From Euptelea pleiosperma (Eukaryota > Streptophyta > Magnoliopsida > Ranunculales > Eupteleaceae): a DNA stretch of 64,000 nucleotides. Made by a program: the position numbers and the translations under genes. The DNA lies in assembly GCA_035048495.1 (NCBI GenBank), contig CM068549.1:8539822-8603821 (forward strand). Reading direction: 5' to 3'. Under the pieces are notes generated by a model, which did not search any database, had not been told where the DNA came from, and saw only the letters and a program-made list of their open reading frames with translations. Of this stretch, positions 1-9,624 are shown one piece after another. How positions within the stretch are numbered: position 1 is the stretch's first letter; each line of letters starts with the position of its first letter.

Positions 1-2703
1 CAAAAGATCATTGAGATCAGAAATAGCTGACTCTGTTGCAAAGTCAGCTCCAAAGTGTTCTAGACACTGCTTAAGAATATCTTCGGTGGAGTCCGGGATT
101 AGACTCTCAACGGCACACATTTCATCGGTCACTTCGCGATCGGCATCTTGTTGCATTAAACGAAAGATGTTGACCTCAGCTTTGAGGTTACCGAAAGCAA
201 TGGACATGTTTCCGTCCCGGCACCCGATGTGTGCGTTCGCGGTGGCAAGGAATGGACGGCCTAAGATGACCGGAATGCGGTTATCCTGACACGGCTCGGT
301 GTCTAGAATGATAAAGTCCACAGGATAATAAAAGTCAGCGACTTTTACTAGGACATCTTCAATGATTCCTCTTGGAATTTTGATGGACTGATCAGCCAAT
401 TTCAGGGTGACATTGGTAGGCTTCATATCTTTCAGTCCTAACTGCTGATATACCGAGAATGGTATGAGGTTAACGCTAGCCCCTAAATCTAGCAAGGCAG
501 TGCAGCTAAAGTTGTCGCCAATTTCACATTGGACAGTTGGGCTACCTGGATCCTTGTGTTTGATCACACTGTTGCATTGAATGAACGCGGTAGCTTTTTC
601 GGCCAAGAAGGCAGCTTTGGGTACATGCGTACGCCGCTTAACTGTGCACAAGTCCTTGAGGAATTTGGCATAAGAAGGGATTTGCTTGATAGCAGAAAGG
701 AATGGGATATTGATCTGGACGTCTTTAAAGACATCTAAGATTTCAGAGAATTGCTGATCCCGCTTATCTTGGACAAGTCTGTCCGGGAAGGGAGGCTTTA
801 CTCGACAAATGGGTTTGTCTTTAGCCTTAGATTTCTGCACAGGGATATCTGATGTTGGTGCAGAGGTAGAAGAAGCAGAGGTAGGATTTGGACTAGTTTC
901 CACGGTGCGAGTGATGGGTGCTGGAGATGGCACCGGTGGTGGTTGGACTCCCATGTCCACAGTTTTTCCAGATCGTAGGGTGGTTACAGCTTGCACCTCC
1001 CCTTGACAATTCTCATTCTGGCTTTGAGATTGGGATCCGATCTCATATACTGCCCCTTTGGCATTTCCTTTAGGGTTGGCAATGGGTTGGCTAGGAAAGA
1101 TCCCCTTAGCTTTCTCAGCTTCCAAGTTACCTAGACGTTGCTCTAGACGAAGCATGGATTGCTGTTGCTGTTGCTCTAGGCGTTGCATAGATTGTTGTTG
1201 CTGAGTAATGAGTTGAGCTAGAAGGTCTTCGATACCAGATTTGGGGACCGACTGTTGGGGGGCAGCTAATGGGATCTGAGGCACCAATTCGCGACTCGAG
1301 CTCATTGGGGCATTATAGTTATAGGCTGGAGAATTAGTTGGGACAATCGGTTGGTTCTGAAAGGTCTGTGGGACTCTTTGCTGATTCTGAAATGTGCTTG
1401 ATTGTCCAGAGTATTGACCCTGTTGGAATTGCTGGTTCTGAGTAGATGGGTACTGATTCTGCTGGTACTGACCCTGATTGAATTGCCTATTGGGTTGATT
1501 GAACCCAGGAGGATACATGCCCTGAGGTTGACGTGGAGGTTGAGCTTGTGGTTGAGTAGACTGAGGCCTCCAAGAGAAGTTAGGGTGGTTTCTCGTGTCC
1601 GGATGATAAGATTGACTATACGAGTTCTGAGTGGGTGGTTTGTATGTGCTGAAAGCACAAACTTCTTCCTGAAGAGGATTAGACCATCCTTCATTCAAAG
1701 GACAATGCTCAGTAGTATGAGAGGGTTGCAGACAGAGAGTGCAGGATTCCATAGGGCTCTCATGTCCCACATGCATGACTGGGGTAGACTGTTGAGTAGG
1801 TTTTTGGACAGACACAGCCAGTGCCGAGACTGACTTGCTCAACTCTTGAATGACTGATCGAAGCTCAGTATCAGCTGTAGCATCATGTCCCTTGGTTGTC
1901 CTTTGGACCGAAGTGGTTCGACTGAACTCTGAGTCAGTCGTCCAATGTTGAGAGTTTTCTCCTAACTCTCCCAAGAATTTGTATGCATCGGTCGGAGTTT
2001 GGTGCAGGAATTTTCCTTGGCACATTGACTCTACCATGGTCCGGGACTCATCAGTAAGTCCCTTATAGAAGACGTGGACAAGATTGCCCTTGTCGATGCT
2101 ATGGTGGGGACACTTAGTCAGGTAGTCTTGGAATCTATCCCATGCTTCAAAAAATTTCTCATCGGACTTCTGTCTAAAGTCATGAATGAGTTGCTTCATT
2201 TGGTTGGTCCGAGTCATGGGGTAGAATTTAGACATAAATTTGCCCACCAATTCTTTCCAACTGCTGATTGAATCAGCGGGTAAGGAGTAGAGCCAATCTG
2301 AGGCTCGGTCTTTGAGCGAGAATGGGAAAACTCGCAGACGGACATTGTCATCATCGAGGTTCTGATTTTTGAAAAGTAGGATGACATGTTGGAATTCCCT
2401 AATATGGGAATATGGGTCTTCTCTTGGGAGACCACGAAAGGTTGGCAGCATTTGGATCGTCTGTGGCCTGATCTCAAATTGTACCGCCGTAGTAGGTGGG
2501 AGAACAATGCAAGTGGGCGGATTGGCAGAGATAGGAGCGAACGTCTCGATAAGAGGTCGTTCGACTGCCATGACTACAAAGGTAGTAGTACTGGGGGAGG
2601 CGGGTGGGGAAAGAGATGGGGAAGAATTCAGTGGAGGATCCACTGTAGGTACGTGATTCTCGGATCGAACCAAGCGTTTGTTCGGACGAGTCCAACCGGG
2701 CAT
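1..2703 (-). CDS. gag-pol: gag-protease part of Athila gag-pol polyprotein (partial, runs off left edge)
   Basis: The frame opens at ATG 2703-2701 and appears to run about 901 codons to the window edge. It is collinear with the complete copy at 32994-38759. It covers the gag domain, a CCHC zinc knuckle (near 1715-1760 on the DNA), a Gln/Pro-rich linker (about 1080-1620) and the retroviral-type aspartic protease, whose DLGAS active-site motif maps near 475-490. Reverse transcriptase and integrase are beyond the edge. No interrupting stop was noticed, but I did not translate every codon by hand. A TTG five codons upstream is in frame; the ATG is preferred. The gene would supply capsid and protease for retrotransposition. 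Confidence 0.8.
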   Translation of the reverse strand, partial: MPGWTRPNKRLVRSENHVPTVDPPLNSSPSLSPPASPSTTTFVVMAVERPLIETFAPISANPPTCIVLPPTTAVQFEIRPQTIQMLPTFRGLPREDPYSHIREFQHVILLFKNQNLDDDNVRLRVFPFSLKDRASDWLYSLPADSISSWKELVGKFMSKFYPMTRTNQMKQLIHDFRQKSDEKFFEAWDRFQDYLTKCPHHSIDKGNLVHVFYKGLTDESRTMVESMCQGKFLHQTPTDAYKFLGELGENSQHWTTDSEFSRTTSVQRTTKGHDATADTELRSVIQELSKSVSALAVSVQKPTQQSTPVMHVGHESPMESCTLCLQPSHTTEHCPLNEGWSNPLQEEVCAFSTYKPPTQNSYSQSYHPDTRNHPNFSWRPQSTQPQAQPPRQPQGMYPPGFNQPNRQFNQGQYQQNQYPSTQNQQFQQGQYSGQSSTFQNQQRVPQTFQNQPIVPTNSPAYNYNAPMSSSRELVPQIPLAAPQQSVPKSGIEDLLAQLITQQQQSMQRLEQQQQQSMLRLEQRLGNLEAEKAKGIFPSQPIANPKGNAKGAVYEIGSQSQSQNENCQGEVQAVTTLRSGKTVDMGVQPPPVPSPAPITRTVETSPNPTSASSTSAPTSDIPVQKSKAKDKPICRVKPPFPDRLVQDKRDQQFSEILDVFKDVQINIPFLSAIKQIPSYAKFLKDLCTVKRRTHVPKAAFLAEKATAFIQCNSVIKHKDPGSPTVQCEIGDNFSCTALLDLGASVNLIPFSVYQQLGLKDMKPTNVTLKLADQSIKIPRGIIEDVLVKVADFYYPVDFIILDTEPCQDNRIPVILGRPFLATANAHIGCRDGNMSIAFGNLKAEVNIFRLMQQDADREVTDEMCAVESLIPDSTEDILKQCLEHFGADFATESAISDLNDLL

Positions 2704-4401
2704 ACGCGAATGAGGCAAGCTCAATACTTGGCAAAAAGTTGCCAGAGAGGAACACTATCCTAAATGATGCACACCAAGCACAGATAATCCTATTCTAAGC
2801 AATCAGGATATATTTTAGGAATTATCTTTGTTAGTTTTGGGGCTAGAGTAGATTATGACAGTGGGCGGACCACTGGTTTATCTTTTAACCGCCGGACTAA
2901 CTGTTTTGCACTCAGAGGTTCTCACCAGGCTACACTCTTCAGAGCGAATCCTTTAGTACTAACTCTAGTTAACAACAAGGCAATCCGAAGCCTAGACAGA
3001 CGTGCGGCACAATGGCTGACTTAAGTACGTCCCAGACTAACCGGATTGGTCAAGTGTATAAGAAGAGTGTTCCCTCGGGTTAAGCTAGGGTTGGTGCGTG
3101 TTCCTAGTCCACACGCAACTAACCGCCGAATAGTCCAAGATGCCACGTCGAGCTCAGTGTACTTGAGTAGCAGGGACTTATGGGTGTGTTAGACAACAGG
3201 GACCCGCGCTCGTGGTCTTATTTCGATTGGATGTTAAGCGGGTTCGCTTTGTATGGATTTTTCCTCGAACACCGGGCTAATTGGCTCTACTTCTTGATTC
3301 TTTTTATTTATAGATGGATCCTGGGGATCAATTTCAGCTGGAGTGATGAGGTGGGTGATGAAATCCCACCAGTTTCAATTTTGGAGCTGGGTTTGCTCTC
3401 TTATAGTTGATTGATTAACGGCCATGCCACGCAAGTCGAAGAATATGGATGCGAAAGCAAATAGACAAGCGGCAATGATGCACCCAATATGCTCTGTATC
3501 GCACTCAAGGCGAGGATAGAGATTTACCTCCCGTGGGCCACGCCACGGGGTCTCCTCCGTGGGTTAGAGAGGGGTATCCTAATGGGCTTGGGCCCGACTC
3601 CACCTCTTTGAGCTTTCGCTCTCTACCCACACTGGATCGTGTTCCTGCAGAAACAGTTAGATCGCACAGTCTAGGTATGTGGGATTCTATTTGGAAGATC
3701 CTTGCCTTTTTAGGGTTCACTAAACAAGCACTGGATTTAGGCAAGTTTTTGAATTAATTTCCAAATTCGAGATGGGTTAAAATTTAGGAATTCCCAGATT
3801 GGAAAATACCTAGATTGGAAAGTTTCTCGAACTGTGGAGATCTTCCAAGAAAGATTTGATTGCGAGATCCCTTATAATTTTGGGAAATTTCCCAAAATTG
3901 AAATTCTGCTAGATTTGGGGCGTTTCCTTTTGCAGACTTTTCCAAATTCGGAAGATTTCTAAAGATAGAAATTCTTCTAAAGAGGAAACTTCTAAGAGGG
4001 GAAACCCTAATTAAGCAGAGTATCAAGATTTTGGAATCTTTCAAAAAATCTCAAATCCTTGATTGGTGATTTCTAAAAATCTGCAGAATATAAAACCCTA
4101 ATTTTTTTTAATTTTGATTTTTTTAATTTTTTTGGTAATTTCCACTTAATCTAGGGTTTCTAAAAAAACCTAGAACAAGATCTAGCAGTTATATGGAAAG
4201 CAGTAAAATTCCTAAATTATTACAAATTGCACTCGGCCTTCCGAGGCATTAAAAATAGTAATTTAAAAACTGCTAAAAATCAACAAAAATAAAAAAAAAT
4301 AGAAAGTTTCCCGAAAAGGTCGGGCTGGCCAAATTGAGCAGCTTTCCGATTTAGCAACTTTCCAATTCCGTCTTTACGTCCTTTTTCGCACTCCCGAACA
4401 C
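2704..4401 (-). other. E1 5' leader between primer binding site and gag
   Basis: About 1.7 kb without a supported ORF. It is collinear with 26282-27973 and 38760-40451 in the other copies. It contains a 24-bp perfect palindrome at 3876-3899 (half-site AATTTTGGGAAA) in a tract built from repeated variants of TTCCAAATT and TTTCCCAAAATT. Short plus-strand ORFs here are not coding candidates. Confidence 0.75.
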
Positions 4402-4420
4402 CCGAGCGGCAGCGGCGCCA
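4402..4420 (-). other. Primer binding site of E1
   Basis: On the minus strand the sequence begins TGGCGCCGCTGCC two bases inside the LTR. TGGCGCCGTTGCC is, to my knowledge, the usual Athila-lineage primer binding site attributed to tRNA-Asp; E1 differs from it by one base (C for T), while the two array copies match exactly. The tRNA assignment is from family knowledge, not from a search. Confidence 0.75.
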
Positions 4421-5516
4421 TTTGAAAGTAGGAATTTTCCGCGTCGTTGGTTACGGAAACCCTAGAATCAACAATTTTTGTAATTATCCGAATCTTGTTC
4501 ACTCAAATCCTGCAAAAATCACAGGGTTGTATAGTGGCTCGTGTCGGGTATCGTCCGCACTCGGGGTTAGTGTGCATAATTCAACGACATGAAATGACGG
4601 ATTTTTATCAAGAAAACGTGGAGAGGAGAGAATGGTGATGGATTTAAAACATTCTTAGTGATTTTTAGAGAGAGAAATTACCACAAACAATCAAAAACAC
4701 AACAGTAAACTAACAAATGCAAAAATAATAATTTTATTCATCCTCAATGAGTCTTACAAAATCAAATTAAATTCAAAAATTAACCTAGAAAGCCATAAAA
4801 ATTAGAGAGAGAAATGAGAAAATGTAGAGAGAGAAATATCGAAGAAGGCTATCCTAGAGAGAGAAAATATGGGGGAGAGAGAAAGTGGAGAGATCTAGAG
4901 AGAGAGAAAAGACTAGGGAGAGAAATTAGAGAGGGAAAACTAAAGTTTAGAGAGAGAGAGTGAGATTTACCATGTTGGAGATTACCAATGGTGAAGGTGG
5001 ATGGATCACGGGCAAAGGGATGGCCGTGAGGTGGAGCGTCATCTTGCCTCAAGTGTAAGTGAATACCAACCTATCGGCAAGTGGAGGATTTTTGGTTCCC
5101 TTCCTCTTCTTCTCTTCGTTCCTCCTTTTCTCTCCCTTGTTTTTTTTTTTTTTTTTTTTTCTTTTGGAAGAACGGCTTGGAGAATAAGTGGTGGACGGCT
5201 GGAGGTTTTGAAAGCTTCTTTTTTTTTTTTTAAAAAAAAACGTGGGGGTGAGAAGATGAATGAAGAAGGAGGCGTGGAGTGATAGATGAGGACGTGGGAA
5301 GAGAGATGACGGATTGAGGGGTATTGGGCCGTGTAAAGGGGTAGCGCACCAACAGCAAAAAAACGGTAGTGATTTCTTGCTGGTTTAGGCAGTATGAGGT
5401 CTTTCGATTGAGATGCAGCGGTGTGGAGAGAAAGATCAGTTGGCAAGAGAAGTGTGGGGGAGTTCTAGCATGTGAGAGAGAGGAGAGAGAGAGGGAACGT
5501 GGGGAGGAGAGGCCGA

Positions 5517-5542
5517 CCGGAGTTGCAGGTCTGCAACTCCGG
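5517..5542. repeat. LTR palindrome, CCGGAGTTGCAG type
   Basis: Perfect 12-bp arms CCGGAGTTGCAG and CTGCAACTCCGG around a 2-base centre. A second member is at 5693-5717 (11-bp arms, 3-base centre). The same module recurs in other LTRs of the family. Confidence 0.85.
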
Positions 5543-6070
5543 TGATGAAAGTTCACTCCGGTTGCAACGTGGTGCAGCCTTGCTGTTTTTGAGCAGCAAG
5601 GTGGGAGAGGAAGATTAGTGGCAGCACTGGAAGACCTCCTGCTGGCGCGTGGATGAAAAGCACAAGAGATGTGCGGTCGTTAATGGAGGTCGCCGGAGTT
5701 GCAACCTGCAACTCCGGTGATCTTGAAAAAAAAATTTTCTTTTTTTTTTTTTTTTTTCTTTTTAAGAAATGGTGGAAAGTGAGGTCGGCTGAGAAGGAGG
5801 AGGAGGAAAGGGGCGGCTGAGGAAGAGGAGGAAGAAAGGGGCTGCTGGTTTTGATGGAGGGAATGAGGAGTTGAAGTTAGGGGCGGTGGTGCAGTCCGTG
5901 GAGGAGCGCTGGTGACAGCCCCTTGAAGCCTGCCAGTATGGACGTGGAGATGGTGGCTGAATGGTAACGGCTGCAAGTGCCAGTGGTTTCAGGTTCATGA
6001 GGGGGCAACAACGGGAGTGGCAGGACGCAGCAACGGCTTCCTATCTTCTTCCTTTCCTCTTTTCCTTTCT

Positions 6071-6101
<31 letters not shown>

Positions 6102-6889
6102 GGTGAAAGAGATAATGGGAGAGGAGAAGAGAAGACGTGGGCGAGATGAAGAGGAGGGCAGCTTTCCAAGGAAATGAGAGGGAATCCGAGAGGGCCAAAA
6201 CGGCAATGGTTGCTGCCTTTGTATAGGAACCGTTGGGTTTCCTTCCATCTTTTTTTGTGTAGGAATAATAGAAACCCCTGGTTTCTAAAACTTTCCCTCA
6301 TTCTTTTGGTAGAATCGTGGGTTCCTAGATTAGAAACCCACGATTTCTAAAAGTTTACTTTCCACAAAAAGTTTTTCCAGCCTTTGTATAGAACTGTGGG
6401 TTCCTAACTTAGAAACCCATGGTTTCAAAAAAATGTAAATACCTCCACATTTTTAGAAAAAAATTCCTTTCTTGAAAAATGCTTTGATTCTAAAATCTTT
6501 TCAAAATTTTCTCCTTTCCTTCTTTAGTAGCCATTTCCTATTCATGCTAGGGATGTGGGTCCTACTGAATGGTTGGGCCATGGGTAATGGGCCCGCACTT
6601 CATCTTGGCTTAGACCCATAAGATTGAACATGAAGTGATGAGGGCCATTGGATTTATGAGATGGTGAGGGGGATGGTTGGGGGACTGACTGAGTGATTGT
6701 ATGGTAGAGATGGACGTTGATGATCGAGTGATGGAAATTGGCCAAGGTAGGCCGTAGAATTGAGTGATTGAGGGAAGGGAGAGGATCGGATGATGTGGAT
6801 TTGAGAGTAGAGAGAGAATGATGATTTGGAGAGAGAAATGAGAGAGGAGAGAGAAAATATTACAAAATAAAGAGAAAAAAAATGCTAGC

Positions 6890-6952
6890 AGAGGGTCATG
6901 AACCCTGGTCTTTGACTTGGTCTTCTGTATGCTTTACCAACTGAGCAAGTCC
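6890..6952 (-). other. tRNA-like (A box/B box) module in the E1 LTR
   Basis: On the minus strand, TTGCTCAGTTGG (6937-6948) matches an RNA polymerase III A box and the D-arm of a tRNA. Downstream at a tRNA-like distance is GGTTCATGACC (6894-6904), close to the B-box consensus, inside a T-arm-like stem CAGGG/CCCTC. The array LTRs keep the T-arm part (18094-18104 in the leftmost) but have a degenerate A box. No acceptor stem is evident, so this is a tRNA-derived relic or coincidence rather than a tRNA gene. Confidence 0.4.
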
Positions 6953-7369
6953 TCATCATATGTTAGTTGATAAGCTTTAATCTCCTTAGTCTCTCCTTTG
7001 AGGGCTTGTCTCTCCTTCTCTCTTAATCGTCTCTCGGGCTTTTCTGACTCTCTAGCTCTCCCAGCATTTGGCATGTATCTTCTTATCCTCAGCCTGTTGG
7101 TTATTGTGCTTTGGTCCTAGACTCTGACAGTCAGTTGTGGGCCCGCATTCTCGAGAGTTGTCCCATCGGGGTTTCCTGCGACAGAAGAAGCGCGTAATGA
7201 GACTTTATCAGAACGGCTTAATATTTAGACTTCCAAAAATGTGTTTAATGCATGCAAATATACCATTTCGTCCAGAAAAGTGTGTTTTACGCAATGAGAT
7301 AGACTCTTACGTAGAAAAGTGGATAATTAGAGCAGTTTTACGTAGGAGAGTGCGATACGCTAACAGGAT

Positions 7370-7390
7370 AAGTGCTTAAAATAAGCACTT
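7370..7390. repeat. Conserved LTR-terminal hairpin
   Basis: AAGTGCTTA-AAA-TAAGCACTT: a perfect 9-bp stem with a 3-base loop, 14 bp from the LTR end. The same hairpin is at 18560-18580, 31033-31053 and 43512-43532; the older solo LTR has one mismatch (45178-45198). Confidence 0.85.
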
Positions 7391-7460
7391 TTGAGCGAAT
7401 ATCAGTCTAGACTCTCAACATCATCGCAACCCACTTCTTCATGCCACTAGTCTTCTTGTT

Positions 7461-7575
7461 AGATCTCATATTTCTCAAAAACTTCAACACTTTCTCAAGG
7501 ACCACCATTTCAGATCTCATATTTCTCAAAAACTTCAACACTTTCTCAAGGACCACCATTTCAGATCTCATATTT
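7461..7575. repeat. 51-bp tandem duplication (2.25 copies)
   Basis: Units 7461-7511 and 7512-7562 are identical by eye and begin AGATCTCATATTTCTC; a third partial unit follows at 7563-7575. A simple recent slippage or unequal-exchange duplication. Confidence 0.95.
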
Positions 7576-7682
7576 TGAATCAACTTTTTAAGCTATCCAT
7601 TTAGTTTCCTATTTATTTGGAGAAAATATTTGCCTTCACTCGAGGCCTTTAAAGTTTGAAGTTTCGCCTCTCCCAAAGTGCG

Positions 7683-7790
7683 ACGTGGAGTACTCTTTCT
7701 GGACCACTAACCTTATGGATGTTTGGCCCACCTATTGGTGGAACCATACACCAAAAATCAGCTTGATTGGTGATATCTAATAGTTATATT
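7683..7790 (+). repeat. Foldback (MITE-like) repeat fragment
   Basis: Carries the shared core of the window's dispersed family: a GGATGTTTGGCCCACCT segment, then a 'gtgga...accaaaaatcag' segment, then a GATTGGTGAT segment. Only one arm is recognisable here. Other members are at 45935-46030, 58962-59157, 59333-59528, 59529-59620, 59722-59812 and 61279-61485. Confidence 0.7.
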
Positions 7791-9624
7791 TTAGCACCCA
7801 AAGAAATAAGTACCATTTCTTTCTTCCAAATCCAGAGTTCTTTAAACATAATGATGATCATCTGGAGGTTTATGGCCATAGAAAAGATTAACCTATTTTT
7901 ATTAGTTAACGGTGAGTTGGTAAATTAACCTGAAACATATTTTTGAAGAACCGCCAAAAGGCAACCCAAGTAAATAATATATTTTAGTTCATTAACTAAA
8001 ATGTAAGAGCATTAACTATCAATTGTAAAAACAATAATCAATCAAAGTGATTTCCATCACTATGAGCATGGGTTACCCTATAGAGTCAAAGTTTTGGCTC
8101 GTTTGGTATACATCGATTCTTTTATCAACTAAAATTTTGGCTGGAATTGTAGATAAACAGTGGCATTGATTTAAATTCTTTTTGTAGCTTTGATTTTATG
8201 GGCTGATGTCTGTTTCAGCTCTAATATTCCAATACAATCCTCTAGTTACATTTGGTGATGTTCATGATTCTCTACTATTTTCCAATGTGATTCCTGATGC
8301 CCGTGATGATATACAAAAAGGTCATATTGGGTCCTTAAAAATTGTTGGAGAAGGTTATTATGGATAAATGGTAAGTATGCTCTACGTTACTTATCTTGAT
8401 CATTCTTAATAAGATAAATACCAGTTAGCATTCTTAATAGAATCTCATTTTTGTAACTCATACAAAAAAACACTCAATGTTGTACATGGATGGAAACACT
8501 GTTGTCCATGCAATTATATATATATATATATTGATATAGAGATATGACTCTAGTTGTTCCATTTCTATAATTATATAATAAATAGAACAATGAATTGCTT
8601 CGGTTGTCTATAATTATAGGATCATGGAAGGACTACAATTATATGCGTATGCTGATATATGGTTTAGGACACATGCACAGGTTCAATCACTTTTACAAGA
8701 GCTGTCAGAGGAAGCTCATATTACTGGTTAAAAACAAAGCAATAGAACTGAATTGCAGCCAGCAAGTGACCTAGAAACATCATCTAAACAAGCAGCTTAC
8801 ATTTGTTATTCATTCATCTTAAGAGGTTACAAATTTCTCTACCATGGTATTTCATGCGGTAAAAAGTCATACCAAATCAAGCCCTTATCATTAACACCTA
8901 TTTTTGGTTTTGTAGGGAAATACTTACTATGTTACATTCTGTTATTCATTAACTTTGTATGGGTCCATTTTGGTACATTGCAAAAAGTATCGGCTGTTTG
9001 CTGACTGTCACAAACATGAGTTTTTAACATGATTCTTGTAGTATCCCTATACATGTCATGTTTGACACGTACCAGGCCATATGATATTAACAATTTTCAA
9101 GTATTTCAATGTGATTCCACTACGAAGCACTAATCCATGAGAAATTCCTAGAAGTGAAATGGTGTGTTTCGCTCAAAGTGAAATGGTTATCGTTTTAACG
9201 GTAGCAAGATAGTAGGCTGGTTTGCTTGGAGTTGTTAATTCATTTTTTTGACTTTCTCAATGAGTACTTTCCGTATGACTAAGGGATTAATAATTTTTCA
9301 TTACATATATATTATTTCTCTTTAGTTGAGTACAGGAGCAATTGATTTATTCTACTGACTTTTTGTGTGCCAGTAGTGAGAGGACCGCTCTTACAAAAAA
9401 CCTCTGAGAGTATCGAATGTGGCACATAATATAATCCCTGTAATTTCTACCTTTTTCTCATCTAGGAGGAAATAATTGACCTCATGCACGAGAGTCTCAA
9501 CCCTTAAGCTAGTGTGAGAAGTAAAACATGACGACCTTCATATCATTATAACACGTAATTTTTGTTATCAATCTATCAATATATTTTTTTCACCTTTAAT
9601 CTTGCAAATTGATGCAGGAATTAG

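Larger units (their letters stand above)
1..7404 (-). mobile_element. Athila-type Ty3 LTR retrotransposon E1, 5' part (truncated by window edge)
   Basis: Read right to left this is 5' LTR (4423-7404), primer binding site (about 4402-4420), a 1.7-kb leader and gag-protease (2703 to the left edge). The internal part is collinear with the two copies in the 28-kb array with no net indel across 289-2703 (constant offset 23578 to the left copy). The LTR is more divergent from theirs in its middle than at its ends, so E1 is a separate, probably older insertion. The 3' LTR lies outside the window. The five bases after the LTR, GTCTA at 7405-7409, are the expected right-hand target duplication but cannot be matched here. 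Lineage is inferred from the protein encoded by the homologous copies. Confidence 0.9.
4423..7404 (-). repeat. 5' LTR of E1 (2982 bp)
   Basis: Starts TGAAAGTAGG and ends GCGAATATCA on the plus strand, so it has TG...CA ends in both readings. The terminal ~110 bp and ~250 bp match all other LTRs of the family here; the purine-rich middle is divergent. It holds two CCGGAGTTGCAG-type palindromes (5517-5542, 5693-5717), long poly-T/poly-A runs (about 5141-5160, 5219-5239, 5739-5757, 6077-6100), a tRNA-like module (6890-6952) and a terminal 9-bp hairpin (7370-7390). Confidence 0.9.
7405..9624. other. Unassigned region with small repeats and exon-like pieces
   Basis: No intact gene seen. It contains a 51-bp direct tandem duplication (7461-7575), a foldback-repeat fragment (7683-7790), a short TA run (about 8515-8532) and two open stretches that look exon-like. 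The first, about 8250-8368, is followed by a GTAAGT donor at 8370. The second, 8624-8733, opens with ATG at 8624 and closes at TAA. Neither was matched to a family. Confidence 0.5.
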
